Source of the DNA: CAYYFX01 sp964471155
GTDB lineage: Bacteria; ARS69
NCBI GenBank assembly: GCA_964471155.1
Contig: CAYYFX010000068.1
Location: 1-21,302 of the forward strand
DNA: 21,302 bases
Direction of reading: 5' to 3'
This document shows positions 1 through 8,200 of this stretch, piece after piece; position 1 is the first letter of the stretch; every line of letters begins with the position of its first letter. The position numbers and the translations under genes are program-made. The notes beneath the pieces are model-generated. The model did not search any database. It was not told the DNA's origin and worked only from the letters and a program-made list of their open reading frames with translations.

Positions 1-5
1 CCGGC

Positions 6-36
6 GGAGGCCATCGCTCCTGCGGCGACGGCCTCC
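6..36. other. Inverted repeat / hairpin at left edge
   Basis: GGAGGCC at 6-12 pairs with GGCCTCC at 30-36. Inside it, TCGC at 14-17 can pair with GCGA. No T-run follows on either strand, so this is not a clear intrinsic terminator. It lies downstream of the small minus-strand gene ending at 338 and could mark the end of that transcript. The rest of 37-240 is GC-rich sequence in which I see no supportable gene, RNA or regulatory motif. Confidence 0.35.
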
Positions 37-240
37 GGCCGTCCGGGCCTGCGGCCGCGCCGCAGAGCCGCCGGAGAGGACCCGGCCCGCCCGCGCCGCC
101 GGCCCGACCCCGACCGCGGATTTCGCGAACCGGGGGACCCCGTTTGGAGCCCTGTCCCCTCCGGTGATCGGGGCCGACCGAGCCGGCCCTCGGAGGCACC
201 CTCGCGCCGGACCCCGACGCCCTGCTCCCCCCGTTGTGGA

Positions 241-378
241 GCGGAGATTGGGGCAACTCCGGCCCAATCCGCTCGGGTCCCGTGACTTGAGCCGCTCGCT
301 TCAGGAATCCGAGGGAAAGTGCGTCAACCCGTTGATTTCAAGGGACCTTACGGCCGTCGGGCACAATCTCCGCACCAC
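241..378 (-). repeat. 138-bp dispersed repeat, copy 1
   Basis: This segment aligns without gaps to 10433-10570, with about 118 of 138 positions identical by hand count (about 86%). Its left end is gcggagattg. Near its right end, caatctccgc at 364-373 is the exact inverse complement, giving 10-bp perfect terminal inverted repeats followed by five further shared bases (accac). No open frame is conserved between the copies, so it looks like a MITE-like element or a structured non-coding element. Both copies have the same orientation relative to the gene just upstream of them. Here the element contains the final 13 or so codons and the stop of the small gene 338-757. No target-site duplication is evident. 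The repeat is certain; its class is inferred. Confidence 0.8.
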
Positions 379-757
379 TGCGCACATGGAAATGCGCCGT
401 TCCGCGGGCCAGCAGGACGCCCTCGCGGGCGGCCAGGACCTCCCAGGCGTAGCGGCCCGGCGGGGGTTCGGAGCCCCCATCGATCGTCAGGTCCAGCCCG
501 GCCACGGGGCCGCGCTGGCGGAAGAGCGGGGTGGCCGTGTCCTCGTGCGTCACCGTGATCTCGTAGAGGTCGGCGCCGGGGACGGGCTTCCAGGCGAATC
601 GGGTCGGGAAGGCGGGGACGGGGCCGCGGGGCTCGGTCAGCTCGATCGGGGCCGGGCCGGGCGGCGGGGGCGGTGTATCGAAGGGGCCGGAGGCCAGCCA
701 CAGCATCGCCGCCGCGAGGGCGACGGCGGTGGCCAGGGGGACGAGGGTGCGGCGCAC
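338..757 (-). CDS. Small membrane-anchored protein with Fn3-like domain
   Basis: 139 aa from a GTG start with a good Shine-Dalgarno sequence (GGAGG, 4 bases before the GTG). Residues 5-23 form a hydrophobic segment after two arginines, so it is an uncleaved anchor or signal peptide. A proline-rich linker (28-37) follows. Residues 38-126 look like a single beta-sandwich, including FAWKPVPGADLYEITVT, a pattern common in fibronectin-III-like extracytoplasmic domains. I do not recognise a specific family and assign no function. It follows the sat-cysC unit but lies beyond a strong hairpin terminator, so it is expressed by readthrough or by a promoter I cannot see. The last 13 or so residues and the stop codon come from the 138-bp repeat, so its original C-terminus may have been replaced. 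Confidence 0.6.
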   Translation of the reverse strand: MRRTLVPLATAVALAAAMLWLASGPFDTPPPPPGPAPIELTEPRGPVPAFPTRFAWKPVPGADLYEITVTHEDTATPLFRQRGPVAGLDLTIDGGSEPPPGRYAWEVLAAREGVLLARGTAHFHVRSGAEIVPDGRKVP

Positions 758-777
758 GCGGCCTCCGGGCGGGGGCA

Positions 778-812
778 GGAAGAAGCCCCGCCGGCGCGGC
801 GGCCGGCGGGGC
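778..812 (-). terminator. Intrinsic terminator after cysC
   Basis: A perfect 11-bp stem (785-795 with 802-812; GCCCCGCCGGC) encloses a 6-base loop. On the minus strand it is followed by TTCTTCC, a pyrimidine tract with several T residues. It starts 39 bases downstream of the cysC stop and should end the SLBB-sat-cysC transcript. The T-run is interrupted by C, which lowers certainty somewhat, but the stem is very stable. Confidence 0.7.
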
Positions 813-851
813 GTCCATTCTGCACCGGAGCGCGGTCCGGCGCGAGCGTCG

Positions 852-1418
852 TCAGGCCAACGCGCCCGCGCGGGCCGTGGCGGCCGCCGGCAGGAAGCCG
901 CGCTCGCGGAGGAAGGCCACGATCTTCGCCGCGGACTCCTCCACCGTCTCCTTGTCCGTGTCGCACACGATGTCCGCGTTCGCGGGCTCGTCGAACGGGT
1001 CGTCCACGCCGGTGAAGCCCTTGATCTCGCCGGCGAGCGCCTTCTTGTACATGCCCTTCACGTCGCGCTCGATGCACACCTCGAGCGGGCAGCGGGCGTA
1101 CACCTCGATGAAGTTCTCGCCGATCAGGTCCCGCGCCCACTGCCGCACGTTCTCGAACGGCGAGATGGCGGCCGCGATCACCGGGACGTCGTTGCGCGTG
1201 AGCAGGTTGCACACGAACGCGATCCGCTTCAGGTTCGTCTCGCGGTCCTCGCGGCTGAAGCCGAGGCCCTTCGAGAGGTTCGTGCGGACGACATCGCCGT
1301 CCATGATCTCGATCTTGCCGCGCTCCTTGCGGATGATCTCCGCGAGGATGACGGCGATGGTGGACTTCCCGGAGCAGGGCAGCCCCGTGAACCAGATGGT
1401 GAAGCCGGGGTACGTCAT
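852..1418 (-). CDS. cysC: Adenylylsulfate (APS) kinase
   Basis: 188 aa, the normal length for a stand-alone CysC. It phosphorylates APS at the 3' position with ATP to give PAPS, the sulfuryl donor for sulfotransferases and a substrate for PAPS reduction. Residues 10-20 (FTGLPCSGKST) are the Walker A P-loop. MDGDVVR (39-45) and the conserved ISPF loop (85-88) match the APS-kinase family. The start ATG has a strong upstream SD (GGAGGAG). The gene starts 29 bases after the sat stop, so the two are almost certainly co-transcribed and carry out consecutive reactions. No cysH, cysD or cysN is present in the window. An open frame continues upstream over sat, but the conserved N-terminus and the SD fix the start here. 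Confidence 0.93.
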   Translation of the reverse strand: MTYPGFTIWFTGLPCSGKSTIAVILAEIIRKERGKIEIMDGDVVRTNLSKGLGFSREDRETNLKRIAFVCNLLTRNDVPVIAAAISPFENVRQWARDLIGENFIEVYARCPLEVCIERDVKGMYKKALAGEIKGFTGVDDPFDEPANADIVCDTDKETVEESAAKIVAFLRERGFLPAAATARAGALA

Positions 1419-1447
1419 CTTCTCCTCCAGAGGGATCGGGGACGCGA

Positions 1448-2602
1448 TCAGGCCGAGACCTTCGACCGCTGGCTCTCCATCAGGATGCGCGCGATCTCGG
1501 GTCGGGTGAACTCGACGGGGATGTCCTTGCCTTCGGCGAGCATCTCGCGCACCTGCGTCCCGCTGAGCATGAAGCGCTGCTCGGCGGTGGCATCGCTCGT
1601 CTTCGGCGAGGCCATGCCGCCGGACTTCTTGCACCAGAACGTGTGCTCGAACCTGAAGATGTCGATGCCCAGCTCGCCCGGGGCGAAGCGGTCGAAGATC
1701 TGCTGGGCGTCGTAGGTGCCGTAGTAGTTCCCCACGCCCGCGTGGTCGCGGCCCACGATGAAGTGGGTCACGCCGTAGTTCTTGCGCGTGATCGCGTGGA
1801 AGATGGCCTCGCGCGGCCCGGCGTAGCGCATGGCCGCCGGGTACACGGAGAGCATCGCGCGGTCCTTGGGGAAGTAGTGCGCCAGGAGCGCCTCGTAGCA
1901 CTTCATGCGCACCTCGGCGGGGATGTCGTCCGACTTCGTGGCGCCCACCAGCGGGTGGATCAGCGCGCCGTCCACGATCTCGAGCGCCACCTTGATCAGG
2001 TACTCGTGCGCGCGGTGGATGGGGTTCCGGGTCTGGAAGCCCACGATGGCCTTCCAGCCGAGGTCCGCGAACTTCTTCCGCAGCTCCGCCGGGTCGTTGT
2101 GGTACTTCACGAACCGGTCCAGCACGGGACGGTCCACCACGTGCACCGGGCCGGCGAGGATGGCGTCGCCCTGCGCGTACAGGGCGGCCACGCCGGGGTG
2201 CTTCGCCTCGTCGGTGCGGTACACCTCGCGCGCCTCGAGGGTCTTGTCGCCTTCGTAGCGGTCCGTCACGTCCATGACCGCGAGCAGCTTGCCGCCGCCG
2301 TGCAGGGCCACGCGGTCCTTCGCGGCCGCCGCCGTCTCCTTCGACACGCGCAGCGTGATGGGGAACGGCCACGGCGTGCCGTCGGCGAGCCGCATGTCCT
2401 TCACGACCGTGGCGTAGTCCTTCGAACCCATGAACCCGGTCAGCGGGCTCATGGCGCCGACCGCGATCATGTCCAGGTCCGAGACCTGGCGCTCGTCCAG
2501 CTCGATGCGGGGCAGTGCCGCGGCGTCGGCGACCAGCTTCTCGCGGGCGGTGCCGGTGACGCGTCGATCGATGAGGGTTCCCCCGTGCGGTGCGTGGCTC
2601 AT
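1448..2602 (-). CDS. sat: ATP sulfurylase (sulfate adenylyltransferase)
   Basis: 384 aa, typical of the homo-oligomeric Sat type rather than the CysDN type. It converts sulfate plus ATP to APS and pyrophosphate in the cytoplasm. The active-site motif QTRNPIHRAHE lies at 190-200, containing the nucleotide-binding HxxH, and GRDHAGVG lies at 284-291; both are family hallmarks. The protein ends soon after the catalytic domain and carries no C-terminal kinase domain; the kinase is the separate cysC downstream. The ATG start is preceded by GAGGAG at a spacing of about 11. It lies 46 bases downstream of the SLBB export gene, with no clear terminator between, so the two probably share a transcript. 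In this context assimilation is less likely than PAPS supply for sulfation, but the sequence cannot decide. Confidence 0.95.
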   Translation of the reverse strand: MSHAPHGGTLIDRRVTGTAREKLVADAAALPRIELDERQVSDLDMIAVGAMSPLTGFMGSKDYATVVKDMRLADGTPWPFPITLRVSKETAAAAKDRVALHGGGKLLAVMDVTDRYEGDKTLEAREVYRTDEAKHPGVAALYAQGDAILAGPVHVVDRPVLDRFVKYHNDPAELRKKFADLGWKAIVGFQTRNPIHRAHEYLIKVALEIVDGALIHPLVGATKSDDIPAEVRMKCYEALLAHYFPKDRAMLSVYPAAMRYAGPREAIFHAITRKNYGVTHFIVGRDHAGVGNYYGTYDAQQIFDRFAPGELGIDIFRFEHTFWCKKSGGMASPKTSDATAEQRFMLSGTQVREMLAEGKDIPVEFTRPEIARILMESQRSKVSA

Positions 2603-2648
2603 TGTGCTGCGACTCCTCGTCCGCCGGGGGCGTTGCGCGCCGCCGGCG

Positions 2649-5051
2649 TCAGTTCCCGATCTTGTCCGCGACCAGGGCCACCGTGGCCAGGCTCGCGAGG
2701 ATCGAGGCCGAATCCCGGAGCACGGTGCCCCAGGCGATGCCGTCCCCCTCCTCCTTGGCGGGGACCAGGATGGTGCTCCCCGGCTGCACCGGGGGATCGA
2801 ACCAGAACCTCTTCACGCGCGCGGCGGCGCCGGTGCTGTAGATCACGCGGATCTGCCCGCGGTCCGCCTTGTCCGTCGTGCCGCCCGCCCGCTCGACGTA
2901 GTCCCCGATCGACATGCCCCGCTCGTACACGAGGCTGGTGGGGAATCCGACCATGCCCCGCACGGTGACGGTCTTCGGCTCCTCGGGAACGAACAGCGAG
3001 TCCCCGGCGAAGAGGATGACGTCGTCGTGCGAGCCCGGATCCTCGAGCGCGCCGCGCAGGTCCAGCGCCACGCGGCCGAGGTCGTCCTTCTTGCGGTACA
3101 GCGCGAATCCCTCCGGGAACGCCGTGGACTTCAGCCCGCCCGCGCGCTCGATCACCTGCGACAGCCGCTCCAGCGGGCCGCGCAGCGTGTACATGCCGGG
3201 GAAGCGCACCTCCCCGGTCACGATCACGTTGCGCTGCAGCTCGTAGTTCGGGATCCAGCGCACGAACACGTTGTCCCACGGCTCCAGCATGAAATCCGGA
3301 CCGATCCCGGAGAGGTATCCCTCCCCGAGCGGGACCTGGAAGATCTGCGCGGTGCGGAAGGCGTTCCCGTTGTGCGCCTCCTCCGGGCGCACGCGCGAGA
3401 TCTCCACGGTGTCCGGCCACGCGTTCTCCAGGAGTCCGCCGGCCTGCAGCAGCAGGTCCCGCAGGGTCATGCCCTCGCGGAGCTCGTACGTGCCCGGCGA
3501 GCGGACCGCGCCCTTCACCGCGACCTCGTGCCGGTCCTGCAGACGCCAGATCGAGTAGATCGTGATCGCGTCGCGCGGCGCGAGCGCCACGTTCTCCGCG
3601 GAGTCCCCCGCCAGCGCCTGCCGGACATTCACCGAGCGTTGCTCCTTGGTCAGGTCCTCGCGCGTGCGCACCAGCTCCGCGCGGTCCAGGAAGGCGGTCT
3701 CCAGCGTCCCGCCCGCCTGCGCCACGAGGTCCGCGAGCGTGTCCCCCGGCCGCAGCTCGTACGTGCCCGGCCAGCGCACCTCGCCCGCGATCGTGACGAA
3801 GTTCCGCAGGCGATCCGCCATGGGGAACACCGTCACCGCGTCGCCGTCCACGAGCGGCGTGGCCGCGGCCTCGTCCCAGCCGCGATCGAAGATCTTCCGG
3901 TCGTCCCGGCCGCCGCGCTGCTCCTCCGGGGACAGGATCCGCTCGATCTGGATGCGCCCGGGGAACGCCCGCTCCGTGAGCCCGCCGCACGTCTCCACGA
4001 GGTCCGCCAGGGTCTCCCCCGCGCGCATCTCGTAGATCCCCGGCGTCTTCACTTCGCCGCTCACGGTCATCCTCGGTCCCGCGGGCGGGATGAAGATCGT
4101 GTCGTCGTTCTCGAGCCGCACGTCGCCGGTCCGCTTCCCGGTGCGCAGGTACTCGTAGACGTCCAGCGTGGCGACCTCCTTGCCGCCGCGCACGAGCCGG
4201 ATCTCCCGCAGCGAACCGCCGCGCGTGGGACCCCCGGCATAGAACAGCGCGTGGAACACCGTGGACGCCGCCGAGAGGTCGTAGCCGCCCGGGCGTCGCG
4301 CGCGCCCCACCACGAACACGCGGACCACGCGGAGATTCCCCAGCGTGACCGCCAGGTGCGTCGTGGACTCCACGTCCGAGTCCGCGAGCCCCGAGTACAC
4401 CTGCCCGAGCCGCCGCCGGAGGGCGTCCCGCGCCTCGCCCAGCGTCATCCCGGCCAGCACCACCCGACCCACGTCCGGGAGGTTGATGCCGCCTTCCCGG
4501 TCGAGCTCCCGCTCGACGCGGAACACGGTGTCCCCCCACACGTCCAGCACCAGCGTGTCGCCCGGCCCGAGGGGATAGTCGGGATCGACCGGACCGGACG
4601 TCGGCTGCCGGTAGCTCTCGGGAGAGCTCTCGAACAGCGAGTACCCGAACGGGACCAGCTCTCCCCCCGCCTTCCGGGCCGGGACCTCGGGCGGGGCGGT
4701 TGCCACCCGCTCCGCCGCCGGGGCGTCGACCGGGGCCGAGCCCGGGGCCGCACCCGGGGCCGCCGCGCTCGCCGCGGGCTCCGCCGGGCCGGAGGCCTGG
4801 GCCGCCGGGATCATCTCGGCCAGCTGGGCTTCCGAGATCCCCTGCGCACGGGCGCGGGCGACCAGCTCGGGCGGGATGGCGGGAGCCGTCTCCGGGGCGG
4901 GCGCGCCCGTGCCGGAGTCCCCCTCCATCGCCTGCACCGGCACCCCCCCGGCCAGCCAGAAAAGCGCGCCGGCGCCCAGGACCGCGCCGAAGACGGCGCC
5001 CCGGGACGCCCGCCGGAGCCGCCAGGCTCCCCGTTCGGTCCGTCCGCCCAC
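2649..5051 (-). CDS. Polysaccharide export protein with six SLBB domains
   Basis: 800 aa. A signal peptide (residues 1-41, basic n-region RLRR, hydrophobic 18-35, cleavage likely after VQA) is followed by an Ala/Pro-rich linker (to about 130). A Poly_export (Wza-type) domain starting YPLGPGDTLVLDVWGD covers about 158-240. Six SLBB repeats follow, at about 246-290, 328-372, 419-462, 510-553, 609-654 and 696-738, most carrying the VxGEVxxPGxYxL pattern. Residues 774-800 form a hydrophobic/amphipathic C-terminal helix that could insert in the outer membrane, as in Wza. The role is translocation of capsule or exopolysaccharide across the outer membrane. I chose the GTG at 5051 because GGGGAGG sits 7 bases upstream and the signal peptide follows; a longer in-frame TTG at 5156 coincides with the -35 of a promoter. 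No lipobox cysteine is seen, unlike Wza. Confidence 0.88.
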   Translation of the reverse strand: MGGRTERGAWRLRRASRGAVFGAVLGAGALFWLAGGVPVQAMEGDSGTGAPAPETAPAIPPELVARARAQGISEAQLAEMIPAAQASGPAEPAASAAAPGAAPGSAPVDAPAAERVATAPPEVPARKAGGELVPFGYSLFESSPESYRQPTSGPVDPDYPLGPGDTLVLDVWGDTVFRVERELDREGGINLPDVGRVVLAGMTLGEARDALRRRLGQVYSGLADSDVESTTHLAVTLGNLRVVRVFVVGRARRPGGYDLSAASTVFHALFYAGGPTRGGSLREIRLVRGGKEVATLDVYEYLRTGKRTGDVRLENDDTIFIPPAGPRMTVSGEVKTPGIYEMRAGETLADLVETCGGLTERAFPGRIQIERILSPEEQRGGRDDRKIFDRGWDEAAATPLVDGDAVTVFPMADRLRNFVTIAGEVRWPGTYELRPGDTLADLVAQAGGTLETAFLDRAELVRTREDLTKEQRSVNVRQALAGDSAENVALAPRDAITIYSIWRLQDRHEVAVKGAVRSPGTYELREGMTLRDLLLQAGGLLENAWPDTVEISRVRPEEAHNGNAFRTAQIFQVPLGEGYLSGIGPDFMLEPWDNVFVRWIPNYELQRNVIVTGEVRFPGMYTLRGPLERLSQVIERAGGLKSTAFPEGFALYRKKDDLGRVALDLRGALEDPGSHDDVILFAGDSLFVPEEPKTVTVRGMVGFPTSLVYERGMSIGDYVERAGGTTDKADRGQIRVIYSTGAAARVKRFWFDPPVQPGSTILVPAKEEGDGIAWGTVLRDSASILASLATVALVADKIGN

Positions 5052-5126
5052 GATGCCGCCTCCCCTGCCGCAAAGGGCGCGGGTGGGGCCTCCCGTGAGC
5101 TTCCGTGACCGGACGAACGGCCACGA

Positions 5127-5156
5127 ATGGTACAGGAAGCGCCCAAACCCTGTCAA
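5127..5156 (-). promoter_or_regulatory. Sigma70-like promoter for the SLBB-sat-cysC unit
   Basis: On the minus strand, TTGACA (5151-5156, perfect -35) is followed after 18 bases by TACCAT (5127-5132, 4 of 6 matches to TATAAT). Transcription would begin about 70 bases upstream of the chosen GTG at 5051, which has its own strong SD. The perfect -35 in otherwise very GC-rich sequence is the main support. Confidence 0.5.
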
Positions 5157-5162
5157 ATCAGC

Positions 5163-5187
5163 ATGTTGAGGGGCTCCGCGGCCCCCT
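5163..5187 (-). terminator. Possible hairpin between peptidase and SLBB genes
   Basis: On the minus strand, GGGGC and GCCCC flank a 6-base loop (CGCGGA) about 100 bases after the stop of the C25 peptidase. No T-tract follows, so this would be at best a weak or Rho-assisted end signal. It sits just upstream of the next promoter, a sensible place for termination. Confidence 0.25.
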
Positions 5188-5285
5188 TGGTCAGGTTTCG
5201 GCGCTTTGCGGGCGATCTTGAGACGAATTTGCGGATCGCGACGAGGAGGCGCCGCGGGCGAGGGGCCGCGCGACCGGGGAACGCG

Positions 5286-8200
5286 TCAGCGAAGGTGCAG
5301 CACGCGTGCGTTGCGGACCTCGCCGCCGGCGACGAGCCGGAGGAAGTACATGCCCGTCGCGGTCCGGCGGCCGGACGCGTCCCGCCCGTCCCACGTCGCG
5401 GCATGGCGTCCGGCCGGCAGGATGCGATCCACCAGCGTGGCCACGCGGCGTCCCGACACGTCGAAGACCTCGAGACGGGTCGGCGTCGGATGCGGCAGGG
5501 CGAACGCGACCGCGGTGGCGTCGCGGAACGGACTGGGGACCGGGCCCGACCACGTGAAGTCGGGGACCGCTCGCGCGGCGCGCAGGGCGACGTCGCGGAA
5601 CACGGCGGCGGGCGCCGGCACCCACACCCCGCGGGACGCGCCCCCGTGGTAGCCCGGCCACGGCGCCGCGCCCGGGACGTCCGGCCCGGCGACGTCCACG
5701 ACGCGCACGTCCATGTCGTCGGAGGCGATCGCGACGTCGAGGTCGCCGTCGCCGTCCACGTCGGCGACGTACGGCGTGGACCACGGGCGCTCGCGGAACT
5801 CCCGGGGCCAGCCGGGCAGCGGGGCGCCGTCGATGCGCAGCGCGTGCAGCCGGCGGTCCTCCGTGCCCACGAGGACATCGAGGCTTCCGTCGCCGTCCAG
5901 GTCCGCGACGACCGGGGAGCAGGTGAGGTCCGCGGGAAGCGCGCCGGCCCAGCCGGGGAACGCGGTGCCGTCCGCACGCAGGATCGCCAGCGTGCGCTTC
6001 CCCGGGAGGACGAGTTCCGGGACGCCGTCCCCGTCGAAGTCCGCGAGCGCGGGGGACGGCGGCGAGTTCAGGTACGGCTCCAGCAACACCGGCCAGCCGG
6101 GCAACGGGTCGGGACCGCCGGCGCCGTCCGTGTCCCGGATGCGGAACCCGAACACGCGGCCGTCGCGCGCCATCGCGAACACCTCGGGCTCGCCGTCCGC
6201 GTCGATGTCCGCGAGCACGGGGCAGGACAGGATCTTCGCTCCCACCGCGACCGGCCAGCCCGGGAAGTCCGTGCCGTCGCCCGAGACCACGTAGAGCAGG
6301 CTGTCGGTGCCGCCGAACGCGAGATCCTCCCTGCCGTCCGCGTCGAAGTCGAAGACCGCCGGCGTCGTGCCCGTGCCGGACGCGCGCGTGGTCTTCGGCC
6401 ATCCGGCGGCCATCGTCCCGTCCGCCTCGAGCACGCGCACCTTCCCGTCGAGCGCCACGGTCACGATCTCCGCCGCGCCGTCGCCGTCCACGTCCGCCGC
6501 GGCCGGAGCGCTCCGCGCACCCTGCGGCGTCAGCGTGACCGGCCAGCCGGGGAGCGGCGCGGGCGGACCGCCGGCGCCGTCGGTCCGCCACGCGTACGCC
6601 TTCCCGTCGAAGGACACGGTGAAGATCTCGCGGTTCCCGTCGCCGTCGATGTCGTGCGCGAGCGGCGCCGCGTGCACGCGCGCGCCCGTGATCCCGAACG
6701 GTCCGGTGGTGTGCGGACGCCCGTCCCCGTCGACCCACTCCGTGCCGTCCGCGCGGAAGACGCTGACGCAGTTCGCCTCCCACATGGAGCCGAGCAGGAT
6801 CTCCCGCGTGCCGTCCCCGTCCAGGTCGGACACCATCAGGGGGGCGGGGCCGACGAGGGACGGCAGGCGGCGCGGCCAGCCCGGCACGGTGGGCGGCGCC
6901 GCGTGCACCGTGACCCGGCAGGTGTCCGCCGATTCGACGCCGCCGCGGTCGCGGGACAGGATCGCGAGCCGCGCGGAGCCTCCGGGCGCCACCGGCAACT
7001 CGATCCGCGCGCCGGTCACCGGCGAGGACGGCGCCTCGGTCCAGACGCCGCCGGCGTCGACGAGCACGCGATACCCGGCGACATCCGGCGCGACCGCCGG
7101 CGACCACGTGACCAGGGCCGCGCCGTCGAGCGGCTGGTGCGCGGCCTGCGCGGGAGCGTCGGGACGCACGCGGTCGAACGGATGCCGCAGCTCGCGCCCG
7201 CGCGCGTCGCGCACGTGCAGCGTGAAGCTCGCGGACGCCGGACCCGAGACGCGCAGGCCCGCGTCCACGGTGCGCCGTTCGCCCGGGGCGAGCGACGGGG
7301 CGATGGCCGTGGCCGGCAGGAGGACGACGCCGCCGCCCGACGCCTCGAGCCGGAGCTGCAGCGGCCCGGTCTCCCCGGCACCGGGATTCTCGAGGATCGG
7401 CCGCACCGTGTCGCCGTCCAGCGCCAGGCCGGCCACGCGCACGGCGCCGCCGTGCATCGTGACGCGGTACGTCTCGGCGAACGGCGGGGAGCCGGTCCCG
7501 CGCAGCCGCAGGTGGAACGGAGCGCCGGGGTCGAGGCTGCGGTGCGCGCGCACCCGGAAGGGTCCGGCCGCCGCGCTCTCCCCCGCGGCGAGCGCGGGCA
7601 GCGCGCCCGAGCCCTCCACCACGTGCACCGCCGGCTCCAGCGACTCCACCGCCACGGTCCAGCCCGCCGGCGCGTCCAGGCCCGCGTTGCGCACGCGCAG
7701 CATGAGGTCCATCTCGGCCGCCTCCCCGCTCGTGCGCAGCGCGAGCACCTCCACGCCGTCGGCCACCGCGAGCGGCGCGGTCGGCGCCACGGCCGTCACC
7801 GCGCGCTCGCGGAGCGCGTAGCCGTCCGCGCTCACCGCGACGTCGAGCGTGCCCGGGGACGACGGGCGCACGATCAAGGTGGCCTCGCCCGTCGCATCCG
7901 TCGTCGCGAGCGCCCAGACCTCGCCGGCCTTCGTGACGCACACGCGCGCGCCCTCGACCGGGCTTCCGGTGCCCTCGTCCGTGACCGTCACGACCAGCGG
8001 CGTCCGGCCGAGCGGCACTTCCGCGGGGCACGCCACGACCGGCGTGCGCGGCTGCGCACGCCACAGGGGCAGGTCGGGCGCGCCCAGGTAGCTTCGCGTG
8101 AGGGACGCACGGCGCTGCCAGGTCGCCGTGCGGAGGGCGTCCGCATCCTCGTTCCACATCTCCTCGCGCGCGAGCTGGACGGCCCGCGCGGCCGAGCCCC

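Noticed and set aside
2430..5108. A plus-strand 892-aa open frame opposite the SLBB gene
   Set aside because: Low-complexity Arg/His-rich translation; it is antisense to a gene with six recognisable SLBB repeats.
5052..5156. Longer SLBB protein starting at TTG 5156
   Set aside because: The TTG is part of a perfect -35 hexamer, the added residues precede and spoil the signal peptide, and a GTG with a strong SD lies at 5051.
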